A stretch of 64,000 bases of DNA from JBBRWO01 sp964388455. Lineage in GTDB: Bacteria; Actinomycetota; Coriobacteriia; Anaerosomatales; JAAXUF01. The stretch covers positions 1 through 64,000 of the forward strand of contig CAYMAN010000011.1 in assembly GCA_964388455.1 (NCBI GenBank), given 5' to 3'. How positions within the stretch are numbered: the first letter of the stretch is position 1; every line of letters starts with the position of its first letter. The notes beneath the pieces were generated by a model. The model saw only the letters and a program-made list of their open reading frames with translations. It did not search any database and was not told where the DNA came from. The translations under genes and the position numbers were made by a program. Of this stretch, positions 17,466 through 25,658 are shown in pieces.

Positions 17466-17953
17466 AGCGCGGCATAGTTCCGGGCACCTTCGACCCCATA
17501 ACATCCGGCCACCTCGACATCATCGAGCGTGCGGCCGGATTGTTCGACGAACTCGTCGTCGGAGTCGCCTACTCCAAGAACAAGAACGGCGGTCCACTGT
17601 TCAGCGCAGACGAGCGCGTGACGCTCATCGAGGCCGCGACTTCCCACCTCCCAAACGTGTCAGTTCGCTCTTTTGATACGCTATTGGTAGATTTCGCAGA
17701 TGAAGTCGGTGCGTCGGTCATCGTAAAGGGCCTTCGCGCCATGACCGACTTCGAACGCGAGTTCCAGATGTCTGCGTTGAACTGGCGTCTCGACTCCAAG
17801 GTCGAGACCATGTTCATCATGGCGATTCCTGAGTACATGTTTCTCAGTTCGTCGGCAGTGAAAGAGATCGCACGGCACCAGGGATCGGTGCGCGGTCTCG
17901 TACCGGACGTTGTATGTGACGCGCTTGAGCGCAAGCTGGAAGAAGCCCGATAG
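17462..17953 (+). CDS. coaD: Phosphopantetheine adenylyltransferase
   Basis: Penultimate step of coenzyme A synthesis: 4'-phosphopantetheine plus ATP gives dephospho-CoA. The nucleotidyltransferase motif GTFDPITSGH (residues 8-17), KGLR and the ATP loop EYMFLSSSAVKE are intact in 163 residues. GTG start overlapping rsmD (GTGA), with GGAGGG just upstream. The CoA made here supports the acyl-CoA and fatty-acid enzymes encoded downstream. Confidence 0.96.
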   Translation: MKRGIVPGTFDPITSGHLDIIERAAGLFDELVVGVAYSKNKNGGPLFSADERVTLIEAATSHLPNVSVRSFDTLLVDFADEVGASVIVKGLRAMTDFEREFQMSALNWRLDSKVETMFIMAIPEYMFLSSSAVKEIARHQGSVRGLVPDVVCDALERKLEEAR

Positions 17954-17965
17954 GAAGGCAGCTTC

Positions 17966-18427
17966 ATGGATATCATGGCCCTGATCGACCGCATCGAAGA
18001 GATCGTGGACAACTCTCGTAACGTGCCGCTGATGAGCAGCAAGATGGTCGACCCGGACAAGGTCTACGAGATCGTCGACGAGATCCGCGCGCAGTACCCC
18101 GACGAGCTGAAGCAGGCCCGTTGGATCGTCAAGGAGCGCCAGGAGATGCTCGAAGAGGCCGAGAAGGAAGCGAACCGCATCCTTGAGGACGCGCGTGACC
18201 GCGCCCAGGCCCTCGCCAACGAGACCGAGGTCGTCCGTCTCGCAGAGGCGCAGGCCGCCGACATGATCGACAAGGCCCGCAACCAGGAGCGCGAGATCCG
18301 TCTCGGCGCTGAGGACTACGCTGACGAGATGCTCGCGAACCTCGAGGTCAACCTCGGCAAGCTTCTTACCGCGGTTCAGCGTGGCCGGGATCGACTCCAG
18401 GGTAAGGTGGGCGGTCAGCGCCAGTAG
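17966..18427 (+). CDS. Actinobacterial coiled-coil protein (SepIVA-like position)
   Basis: Protein of 153 residues, almost entirely charged helix: a short N-terminal part (MALIDRIEEIVDN), then a long coiled coil rich in Glu, Ala and Arg (about residues 45-150). It resembles DivIVA-like or ATP synthase b-type helices, which annotation pipelines often confuse. Its position before DUF177, rpmF and, further on, rnc matches mycobacterial SepIVA (Rv2927c), a septation and polar-growth protein. That role is inferred from synteny and composition only. AGGAAGG lies seven bases before ATG 17966. Confidence 0.65.
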   Translation: MDIMALIDRIEEIVDNSRNVPLMSSKMVDPDKVYEIVDEIRAQYPDELKQARWIVKERQEMLEEAEKEANRILEDARDRAQALANETEVVRLAEAQAADMIDKARNQEREIRLGAEDYADEMLANLEVNLGKLLTAVQRGRDRLQGKVGGQRQ

Positions 18428-18441
18428 CGCTCCGCGAACCG

Positions 18442-18975
18442 ATGGACGCCTACCCAGTCGAAATCGCCTCACTGCTCGACAGTCTCGGCACCAGCACGAT
18501 GGTGGCGGATTCCTTTGTGTTGGAATCGCTTGATGTTGGCGATGAGCACTTCAAGATGACCGATCCGGTCGCTTTCGACGTCACGGTCACTAACACGGGT
18601 ACCGCAGTGATCGCATACGGGACCGTTCACGCCGCTGTCACCGCGACGTGTGTGAGATGTCTCTGCGAGTTCCCTACGGTCATTGAGGGCGCCGTGGAGG
18701 GCTTCTACGTGTTTCCGGGCAAGGACACTGACGTGCCCGAGGAACAGGACGTCGAGTACATCGATGCCGACGGTGTGATCGATCTGATGCCGGCGATCAT
18801 GAGTGCTATCGTGCTCGAGGCACCCTTCGCGCCATTGCACGACGAGGAGTGTGCGGGAATCTGCGGCGGATGCGGAGCCGACCTGAACACCGCAGAGTGC
18901 ACGTGTGCGGAGGATTCTCCCGAGGATCACCCCTTTGCTGCGCTGCGATCTCTCGTCACCGAGGACGAAGCGTAG
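18442..18975 (+). CDS. DUF177/YceD family protein
   Basis: Protein of 177 residues in the family linked to 23S rRNA accumulation and nearly always upstream of rpmF, as here. Conserved cysteines are present: CVRCLCEF near residue 71 and the later GICGGCGADLN with a further CTC, suggesting a zinc site. No good ribosome site precedes ATG 18442, which lies 14 bases after the previous stop, so translation may depend on coupling. Precise function is unknown. Confidence 0.85.
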   Translation: MDAYPVEIASLLDSLGTSTMVADSFVLESLDVGDEHFKMTDPVAFDVTVTNTGTAVIAYGTVHAAVTATCVRCLCEFPTVIEGAVEGFYVFPGKDTDVPEEQDVEYIDADGVIDLMPAIMSAIVLEAPFAPLHDEECAGICGGCGADLNTAECTCAEDSPEDHPFAALRSLVTEDEA

Positions 18976-19045
18976 GTTTCGGACCCGACTGGTGTTGCAC
19001 TGTGAGCAATCATGTCGATTCCGTCTACACAACCCTGGTGCACCG

Positions 19046-19054
19046 TGCTAGTAT
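19046..19054 (+). promoter_or_regulatory. Extended -10 promoter for rpmF
   Basis: TGC plus TAGTAT (19049-19054) forms an extended -10 about 90 bases before rpmF, inside the 168-base gap after DUF177. A weak -35 (TACACA, 19026-19031) lies 17 bases upstream. Confidence 0.45.
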
Positions 19055-19143
19055 TGTCGCTCGTGCGGCTGAGACCGCGCTTGAATCGAAATTTTGAGCG
19101 TCCCCTTGCGGGAGACGACTGAAACGGAAGGAACCACAGGCAG

Positions 19144-19320
19144 ATGGCAGTCCCGAAGAGAAAAAAGGGCCGTGCGAAAATCAACTCGCGCCGCTCCACG
19201 CACATCATCGAGGCACCGGCCAAGTCGACGTGCCCTCAGTGCCATGAAGTGAAGCTTCCCCATCGCGTATGCCCCACTTGTGGGTACTACAACGGTAAGG
19301 AAGTAATCCAGACCGATTAG
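19144..19320 (+). CDS. rpmF: 50S ribosomal protein bL32
   Basis: Short gene of 58 codons. The product begins MAVPKRKKGRAKINSRRS, a typical basic bL32 N-terminus, and carries CPQC and CPTC, the zinc ribbon of the C-plus form. GGAAGG lies upstream at about 19129. It follows DUF177 and has its own promoter; the next gene, an acyl-CoA synthetase, begins 50 bases later. Confidence 0.97.
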   Translation: MAVPKRKKGRAKINSRRSTHIIEAPAKSTCPQCHEVKLPHRVCPTCGYYNGKEVIQTD

Positions 19321-19370
19321 CGGTCCTGCTCGCTCGGGTCCGCGTTCTCACACGAGAGGCGGCCTTTGCG

Positions 19371-21464
19371 GTGCTTGATGGGTTCTTCACCCCAGATACG
19401 ATCGTAGTGGTCGGCGTTGCCCGAGAACCGGGCAAGGTCGGCCACTTCGTGTTTCGCAACCTGATCGACGGTGGTTTCCCCGGCACGATCTGGCCGGTGA
19501 ACCCGAAGGCCGACGAGATTCTCGGTCGCCGATGTTTCGCCTCGGTGGCGGAGTTGCCGAGCTCCCCGGATCTCGCGATCATCGCTGTGCCCGCGGTGTT
19601 CGTTCCCGATGTGATCGGGCAGTGTGCTGAGGCGGGGATCGGCTCGGCGATCATCTTGTCTGCCGGGTTCAAGGAGACGGGACCTGTGGGCGCGCGGCTG
19701 GAGCGCGATGTCGCGCAGGCCGCACAAGCGGGTGGAGTGCGCCTGCTTGGACCCAATTCACTGGGGCTCGTCGCCACGCCCTCGAAGCTCAACGCGGCGT
19801 TCGCAGGTTCACTTCCCAGATCCGGTGGAGTGGCTTTCCTCTCGCAGTCCGGCGCGCTGGGGACGGCCATCCTCGACGAATCCGCTTCAGACGGTCCCGG
19901 GATCGCGTACTTCGTGTCGCTCGGTAATCGGGCGGATGTCGCGGAGCACGACCTGCTGATCGACTGGGAGCACGACCCCGCAGTGCGCGTGGCGGCTGGG
20001 TATCTCGAGTCGATACGCGATGGCGCGGCGTTTCTTGCGGCGGCGAGATCCTTCACACGCAAGCGGCCGCTCGTCTTGCTGAAGGCGGGCACATCAGATG
20101 CAGGTGCCCGTGCGGTCTCGTCCCACACAGGGTCGCTCGCAGGTTCTGACGTCGCATACGACAGTGCGTTGCGGGACTGCGGTGCCCTACGTGTTCGCAC
20201 CGCCGAGGAGTTGATGGATGCGGCGCTGGCATTCGATCTGGTTCCGATTCCGGCAGGCCCCGGTGTTGCGCTGCTCACAAACGCAGGCGGTCTGGGTGTT
20301 CTGGCGACCGATGAAGCTGAGCGCAGGGGCCTCTCGATGGCCTCTCTGGACGGCGACACGGTCGCTGCCCTGCGGGCCTGTCTTCCGGACGCGGCGGCGT
20401 TCTACAACCCGGTCGACGTTCTCGGCGACGCGGATCCGCAGCGGTACGCGGATGCGATAAGGGCGCTTCTGGCAGACGATGGTGTGCATTCGCTCCTGGT
20501 GATGCTCACACCACAGGCTATGTCACGACCGGTCGAGACGGCGGAGGCCATCGTTGCCGCGGTCGGCGAATCCGAGATTCCGGTCATCGCATGCTTCGCT
20601 GGCGGAGACGCTGTCGTCCCTGCTCGCGCCATACTGAGGGAGGCTGGAGTCGCGTGCTATCCGAGTCCGGAGCGTGCCGTGTTCGCGGCGTCTCTGGTTG
20701 AACGCTTCCGGGTCATTCGTTCGTCGGGCCTCGACTGTGCGGAGCAGCCCGAAGTCGACGCTGTGTCCGCGACCGCGTTACTGACGGAGGCCAAGAAGCT
20801 TGATCGGCCGTTCGTCATCGACGAGGTCGCCGCACAGATCGCGGCGCACTTTGGTATCCCGGTGCCTTGCGGCGCGGTCGCGGAGGACTTCTCGGCGGCG
20901 AAGCGGATCGCTGAAGAGTGCGGCTATCCGGTGGCGCTCAAGATCTCGAGTCCGGACATCCTGCACAAGAGCGACGTGGGAGGTGTGGTCGTCGGCGTCG
21001 AGGACTCCGACGCGCTACTCATCGCGTACGACTCGCTGCTCGACCGCATCCGACGCAGAGCGCCAGGCGCCGCCCTGGCGGGCGTGTACGTGCAGAAGAT
21101 GGCGAGCGCCGGTCGTGAGCTCATCGTCGGCATCAACCGGGATGCGACATTCGGTCCGCTCCTCATGGTGGGGCTGGGCGGCGTCTACGTGGAGGTTCTC
21201 AAGGACGTGACCTTTGGGCTCTGCCCGGTGTCACCCAAGCGCGCCAAGGAAATGCTGGCCTCGTTGACCGGGTATGCACTGCTGCGAGGCGTTCGCGGCG
21301 AGCAGGCGGCCGATCTTGACGCGGCGGCCGACATCATCTCGCGCGTCTCATGGATGGCGGTCCTGCTACCCGACGTCATCGAACTCGATATCAACCCGGT
21401 AATCGTTCTGAATCGTGGACAAGGCGCTGTTGCAGCGGACATTCGAATCGGCATCGGAGGATGA
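19371..21464 (+). CDS. Acyl/acetyl-CoA synthetase, ADP-forming (fused alpha-beta)
   Basis: Interconverts acyl-CoA, ADP and phosphate with free acid, CoA and ATP, so it can save energy when acetate or other acids are excreted. In order: CoA-binding domain (FTPDTIVVVGVA..., residues 1-130), succinyl-CoA ligase-like domain with the phosphorylated His252 in SSHTGSLAG, a flavodoxin-like section, and an ATP-grasp domain (about 470-697) with SPDILHKSDVGGVVVGV. The 697 residues include both subunits in one chain. GTG start with only a weak ribosome site. The acid preference (acetate, propionate or longer) cannot be told. It is followed with overlap by a P-loop/DRTGG protein. Confidence 0.87.
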   Translation: MLDGFFTPDTIVVVGVAREPGKVGHFVFRNLIDGGFPGTIWPVNPKADEILGRRCFASVAELPSSPDLAIIAVPAVFVPDVIGQCAEAGIGSAIILSAGFKETGPVGARLERDVAQAAQAGGVRLLGPNSLGLVATPSKLNAAFAGSLPRSGGVAFLSQSGALGTAILDESASDGPGIAYFVSLGNRADVAEHDLLIDWEHDPAVRVAAGYLESIRDGAAFLAAARSFTRKRPLVLLKAGTSDAGARAVSSHTGSLAGSDVAYDSALRDCGALRVRTAEELMDAALAFDLVPIPAGPGVALLTNAGGLGVLATDEAERRGLSMASLDGDTVAALRACLPDAAAFYNPVDVLGDADPQRYADAIRALLADDGVHSLLVMLTPQAMSRPVETAEAIVAAVGESEIPVIACFAGGDAVVPARAILREAGVACYPSPERAVFAASLVERFRVIRSSGLDCAEQPEVDAVSATALLTEAKKLDRPFVIDEVAAQIAAHFGIPVPCGAVAEDFSAAKRIAEECGYPVALKISSPDILHKSDVGGVVVGVEDSDALLIAYDSLLDRIRRRAPGAALAGVYVQKMASAGRELIVGINRDATFGPLLMVGLGGVYVEVLKDVTFGLCPVSPKRAKEMLASLTGYALLRGVRGEQAADLDAAADIISRVSWMAVLLPDVIELDINPVIVLNRGQGAVAADIRIGIGG

Positions 21465-21469
21465 GAACA

Positions 21470-22534
21470 GTGGACTGTCTGATAGTTGCGTCTACGGAGC
21501 CTTATGCGGGAAAGACCGGTGTGACCGCGGCGCTTCTGCTGGAGGCTGCGCAACGTGGCGTTGTCGCGGGATACTTCAAGCCGTTCGGCACCATGCCGGT
21601 AAGCGCAGGCGAACACGAAACAGACAGCGATGCGGCCTATCTCTCGTCGCTTGCTGCGCTCAAGGCACCGGCGCACGTCGTGTGTCCGGTCGTGCGGACG
21701 CACGAGTTGATAGAGCAGGTCCTGGCCGGCGTGGCGCCGCCCGTGGTTGATCGTGTGCTCGAGTCGTATGGAATCATCCGTAAGGATGTCGAGGTCGTGT
21801 TCGTCGAGGGCCCAAGTGACCTCAGCCAGGGCACCGTGTTCGGTCTTAATCTTCAGCGACTCGCCGAGATGCTCTGTGGCAGGGTGCTGCTCCTACATCG
21901 ACCCGGCACCGCAGAACTGCCGGAAGAGTTGGTGCATGCCCGCGACGTGCTCGGTGAGAACCTGCTCGGCGTGCTGTTCAACGACGTATCGCTCGCACGT
22001 CTTACGGCCACGACGACGCGCGTCAGCAACTATCTGGACAGTGAGGGAATCCGCGTCTACGGCACGATTCCTCACGACGCGGCCCTCTCGGCGGTCAGTG
22101 TGGCGGAGATCGTCTCGGAGCTCGACGGCGTGGTTCTGGCGGGGGAGGCGGGCCAGGATGAGCCCGTGGAGTCGTTCATGGTGGGTGCGATGGGCCAGGA
22201 GAAGGCGCTTCGCTACTTCAGGCGTCGGGCTCGCAAAGCGGTCGTGACCGGTGGGGACAGAAGCGATGTCCAGCTGGCCGCACTCGAGACCGACACCCGG
22301 TGCGTGATCTGCACAGGCGGGATGGCGCCGTCGTCGATCGTACTCTCTCGCGCCGACGAGCTCGGGATTCCCATGGTGCTGGTCGAGATGGACACGTTGT
22401 CGGCGGTCGAGCGCATGGAGGTGCTCTTTGGCCACGTGCGAGTTCACGATGCGAGCAAGGTTGCTAGAATACGTGAGCTGCTGGGCGCGCATGCGGATCT
22501 CGATGCGCTGTTCGCTGAGCTTGGCGGCGCGTGA
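21470..22534 (+). CDS. P-loop and DRTGG domain protein (phosphotransacetylase N-terminus-like)
   Basis: About 354 residues. An N-terminal BioD/CobQ-type P-loop domain contains TEPYAGKTGVTAALL (Walker A) and VVFVEGPSDL, and the C-terminal half contains a DRTGG domain (about residues 215-330, AVVTGGDRSDVQLAAL and CTGGMAPSSIV). This pair forms the regulatory N-terminus of long phosphotransacetylases, but the catalytic Pta domain is absent. GTG 21470 is chosen because GGAGG at 21456-21460 is nine bases away; ATG 21461 overlaps the previous stop but touches that site. Next to the ADP-forming synthetase it may sense acyl-CoA or acetyl-phosphate; this is inference. Confidence 0.8.
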   Translation: MDCLIVASTEPYAGKTGVTAALLLEAAQRGVVAGYFKPFGTMPVSAGEHETDSDAAYLSSLAALKAPAHVVCPVVRTHELIEQVLAGVAPPVVDRVLESYGIIRKDVEVVFVEGPSDLSQGTVFGLNLQRLAEMLCGRVLLLHRPGTAELPEELVHARDVLGENLLGVLFNDVSLARLTATTTRVSNYLDSEGIRVYGTIPHDAALSAVSVAEIVSELDGVVLAGEAGQDEPVESFMVGAMGQEKALRYFRRRARKAVVTGGDRSDVQLAALETDTRCVICTGGMAPSSIVLSRADELGIPMVLVEMDTLSAVERMEVLFGHVRVHDASKVARIRELLGAHADLDALFAELGGA

Positions 22535-22577
22535 CGGATAGTCACAACGTAAGCAATCCGCATCGTGAGGAGTCCTG

Positions 22578-23576
22578 ATGTCGAATGGCCGTACGGTGAC
22601 CGTGGTCGTTGACGCCCAAGGTGGCGACAATGCTCCGTCCGAGATTCTGTCGGGTGTGGTGATGGCGCTGCAGGCTGATCCCGACCTGAACGTCATCTTG
22701 ACCGGCGAAGCCGACATCGTGGGTTCGTTCGCCGCCGGTCACGACCGGGTAGAGGGATTTCCGACGACTCAGGTCATTGAGATGGATGAGCATCCCGCGA
22801 ATGCTGTTCGTTCGAAGAAGGACTCGTCGATCGTCGTCGGTTGTCGTCTGGTCAAAGAGGGTCGCGCCGACGCATTCTTCTCGGCGGGCTCGACGGGTGC
22901 GGCGATGGCGGCGGCGACGTTGGTCATGGGACGCATAAAGGGCGTCGCGCGTCCGGCGATCGCGACTGTGGTGCCGACGGCAGGACCGCCGGCGGTGATG
23001 CTCGATGTCGGCGCGAACGCTGACTGCAAGCCGGAACACCTGTTGCAGTTCGCTCACATGGGCTCCGCCTATGCCACCGTCGTGCTCGATGTCGCCGAAC
23101 CCCGCGTCGCGCTGCTGAACATCGGAGAGGAACCCTCGAAGGGTTCGGTACTCGCCCAGGAGTCCCACGCACTGATGACCGAGTCGCTGCCAGGGTTCAT
23201 CGGCAACATCGAAGGTCGTGATGTGCTCGCGGGAGTGACTGACGTCATCGTCACAGACGGTTTCACCGGCAACGTCGCGCTCAAGCTGCTCGAGGGGACG
23301 AGCAAGATCCTCCTCGGCCAGGTCAAGGACGCGATGACATCCTCGGCGATCAACACGATGGCGGCGGCGGTGCTCCGACCGTCACTCTCGCGGCTCAAGG
23401 AGCGGCTCGATCCTGAGACGTACGGTGGCGCGCCACTGCTCGGCGTTGCGGGCGTATGCATCATCGGTCACGGGTCCTCGAACGCTCGCGCGGTCGCCAA
23501 TGCGGTGCGGGTCGCGGCGCAAGCGGTACGTGGCGATCTCACCGAGCGCATTGCAGCGGCGGTCGCGCCGAACTAG
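22578..23576 (+). CDS. plsX: Phosphate acyltransferase PlsX
   Basis: Converts acyl-ACP to acyl-phosphate for phosphatidic acid synthesis. The family start VDAQGGDNAP (usually DAMGGDNAP), the FSAGSTGAAMAA loop, LDVGANADCKPEHLLQFA and DGFTGNVALK are present in 332 residues. GAGGAG precedes the ATG. plsX directly before fabH is a common order. Together with FakA/DegV upstream it can also recycle exogenous fatty acids. Confidence 0.95.
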   Translation: MSNGRTVTVVVDAQGGDNAPSEILSGVVMALQADPDLNVILTGEADIVGSFAAGHDRVEGFPTTQVIEMDEHPANAVRSKKDSSIVVGCRLVKEGRADAFFSAGSTGAAMAAATLVMGRIKGVARPAIATVVPTAGPPAVMLDVGANADCKPEHLLQFAHMGSAYATVVLDVAEPRVALLNIGEEPSKGSVLAQESHALMTESLPGFIGNIEGRDVLAGVTDVIVTDGFTGNVALKLLEGTSKILLGQVKDAMTSSAINTMAAAVLRPSLSRLKERLDPETYGGAPLLGVAGVCIIGHGSSNARAVANAVRVAAQAVRGDLTERIAAAVAPN

Positions 23577-23582
23577 ACTGAC

Positions 23583-23600
23583 CAGTTCTTCTACGAACTG
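23583..23600 (+). promoter_or_regulatory. Inverted repeat upstream of fabH
   Basis: CAGTTC (23583-23588) and GAACTG (23595-23600) form a perfect six-base inverted repeat just after plsX and overlap the place where the -35 of the fabH promoter should be. It could be an operator or a weak hairpin. Confidence 0.3.
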
Positions 23601-23612
23601 AACGCTGTCGTG

Positions 23613-23618
23613 TACACT
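23613..23618 (+). promoter_or_regulatory. -10 element for the fab cluster
   Basis: TACACT with TG directly before it lies 73 bases before fabH, in the 114-base gap after plsX. The -35 is unclear. Confidence 0.35.
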
Positions 23619-23690
23619 TCCCCGACGCTTTGGCGGATACCCGCCGGAGTACCGGAGAGTCAGCGGCAACAAGGAGGGATACCGAGCCAC

Positions 23691-24716
23691 ATGAAACGGC
23701 ATGTACAAATCATCGGCACGGGATCGTTCCTGCCGGAAACAGTACTCACAAACGACCAGCTCGAGACCATGGTCGAGACGTCGGATGAGTGGATCACGAC
23801 TCGAACCGGCATCAAGGAACGTCGACTCGCCGATCATGACCATGCGACGTCGGACCTCGCCGTCATGGCGGGGGAGCGTGCATTGGCATGCGCCGGTGTC
23901 ACGCCGGACGAGATCGACCTTCTGATCGTCGGGACTTCTACGCCGGACCATATCCTGCCGTCGACCGCGAGTATCGTCCAGGACAAGATGGGCCTCTGCT
24001 GCGGCGCCTTCGATGTGAATGCGGTGTGTACCGGCTTCATCTACGCGCTTCACACCGGCGTGACTGCGATCGAGTCCGGACGCGCCGAGACCGTGCTGGT
24101 TATCGGCGCCGACGCGCTGACTCGCCACATCGACTTCACCGACCGCGCAACCTGCGTGTTGTTCGGGGATGGGGCCGGCGCTGTGGTGCTTCGCGCTTCC
24201 GAGGAGCCGGGAGTGCTCGACATCGTGCTTGGCTCGGATGGCTCGGGCAAAGACCTGCTGATCATCCCCGCAGGTGGCTCGGCTGCTCCGTGTACCGAGG
24301 AGCGCGTTGCGAACCGCGAGCAGTTCGTGCAGATGAACGGCGGCGAGGTCTACAAGTTCGCCGTGCGAATGATCCCCAAGGCCACACTGCAGGTGCTGGA
24401 GCGTTCCGGCCATACTGTCGGCGACCTCGCGTGGCTCGTGCCGCATCAGGCGAACAAGCGCATCCTGGACACCGTCGAGGAGCGTCTCGGAATAGACGAC
24501 GATCACGTGTATTCCGCCGTTGAGAAGACCGGCAATACGTCTGCGGGCTCGATCCCGCTGGCTTTGGACGACCTGTATACTAGCGGGCGTCTTCAGCCCG
24601 GCGATCTCATAGCACTGGTCGGCTTCGGGGCGGGCCTCACGTGGGGCGCCGCGGCACTTCGATGGAGCATGGCTGTCGTTGACAGGAAGGCAGAAACCCC
24701 GCATGGCGCTGCATAA
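23691..24716 (+). CDS. fabH: 3-oxoacyl-ACP synthase III (KAS III)
   Basis: Starts fatty-acid synthesis by condensing an acyl-CoA primer with malonyl-ACP. The catalytic triad is intact: Cys113 in AVCTGF, His252 in VPHQANKRI and Asn282 in GNTSAGS. ATG 23691 is used because AAGGAGGG lies at 23671-23678 and the protein then starts MKRHVQIIGTGS; an in-frame GTG at 23610 overlaps the promoter. The 341 residues are slightly longer than usual because of the C-terminal tail overlapping fabK by 14 bases. Confidence 0.95.
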   Translation: MKRHVQIIGTGSFLPETVLTNDQLETMVETSDEWITTRTGIKERRLADHDHATSDLAVMAGERALACAGVTPDEIDLLIVGTSTPDHILPSTASIVQDKMGLCCGAFDVNAVCTGFIYALHTGVTAIESGRAETVLVIGADALTRHIDFTDRATCVLFGDGAGAVVLRASEEPGVLDIVLGSDGSGKDLLIIPAGGSAAPCTEERVANREQFVQMNGGEVYKFAVRMIPKATLQVLERSGHTVGDLAWLVPHQANKRILDTVEERLGIDDDHVYSAVEKTGNTSAGSIPLALDDLYTSGRLQPGDLIALVGFGAGLTWGAAALRWSMAVVDRKAETPHGAA

Positions 24717-25653
24717 CCGACTCACCGAGCTTCTCGGAATCGAACGCCCGATCATCCAGGGCGGCATGGCGTGGACGGCGACCGCCGAGCTGGCCGCTGC
24801 GGTCAGCAACGCCGGAGGACTCGGCATCATCGGCGCCGGTCAGATGCCGACTGACATTCTGCGCACAGAGATTCGCCGCGCGAAGGAACTCACGGAGAAG
24901 CCCTTTGGCGTGAACCTCATGCTGCTCACTCCGCACATCGACGACATCGTCGACATGGTGCTCGAGGAAGGCGTTGCGGTAGTGACGACCGGTGCGGGCA
25001 ACCCCGGCAAATACATGGCGGCGCTCAAGGGTGCTGGCATCAAGGTTCTCCCGATCGCCCCGAGCGTCGCGCTCGCCAAGCGCATGGAGTCCATCGGCGC
25101 CGACGCGATCATCGGCGAGGGTATGGAGGCGGGCGGCCACATCGGCGAGCTCACCACCATGGTGCTGGTCCCGCAGCTGGTCGACGCGGTTTCGATCCCG
25201 GTCATCGCTGCCGGCGGCATCGCTGACGGCCGTGGCGTCGCGGCCGCGTTCGCGCTGGGCGCCGAGGGAGTACAGGTCGGCACGCGCTTCATGTGCGCCG
25301 AGGAGTGCACCATCCACCCTGACGTCAAGGACCAGGTGATCAAGGCCAAGGACCGCGACACCGTCGTCACCGGCCGATCCACCGGTCACCCCGTCCGCGT
25401 GCTCAAGAACAAGCTCGCCAAACAGATCATGGTTCTCGACCGCGAGAACAAGCCCGAGGAGATCGAGACGATGGGCGCCGGTAAGCTCGCGGCCGCCATG
25501 CGTCACGGCGACATCGAGAACGGCTCGCTGATGGCGGGACAGGCCGCTGCGCTCGTCTGCAGGATCGAGCCTGCCGCCGACATCGTCGACGAGATGATGT
25601 CTGACGCCGAGAAGATGATGGTCGCGCTCGGCCGCGTTGTGAGCGAGGTCTAG
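24703..25653 (+). CDS. fabK: Enoyl-ACP reductase II (FabK, FMN-dependent)
   Basis: Last reduction step of each elongation cycle, using FMN and NAD(P)H. TIM-barrel features of FabK are present: IIQGGMAWTATAELAAAVSNAGGLGIIG at the first strand region, EGMEAGGHIGE with the conserved His, and the phosphate-binding AAGGIADGRG...LGAEGVQVGTRF. ATG 24703 overlaps fabH; AGGAAGG is about 12 bases upstream. The 316-residue length matches FabK. A second, divergent relative is encoded at 27724, so this copy, between fabH and fabD, is the better candidate for the true enoyl reductase. Confidence 0.88.
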   Translation: MALHNRLTELLGIERPIIQGGMAWTATAELAAAVSNAGGLGIIGAGQMPTDILRTEIRRAKELTEKPFGVNLMLLTPHIDDIVDMVLEEGVAVVTTGAGNPGKYMAALKGAGIKVLPIAPSVALAKRMESIGADAIIGEGMEAGGHIGELTTMVLVPQLVDAVSIPVIAAGGIADGRGVAAAFALGAEGVQVGTRFMCAEECTIHPDVKDQVIKAKDRDTVVTGRSTGHPVRVLKNKLAKQIMVLDRENKPEEIETMGAGKLAAAMRHGDIENGSLMAGQAAALVCRIEPAADIVDEMMSDAEKMMVALGRVVSEV

Positions 25654-25658
25654 AACCC

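Noticed and set aside
19205..20359. 384-codon open frame on the - strand opposite the acyl-CoA synthetase
   Set aside because: Ser/Pro/Arg-rich composition typical of antisense high-GC frames; overlaps rpmF.
23382..24830. 482-codon open frame on the - strand opposite plsX/fabH
   Set aside because: Antisense to conserved FAS genes with no domain or start signal.
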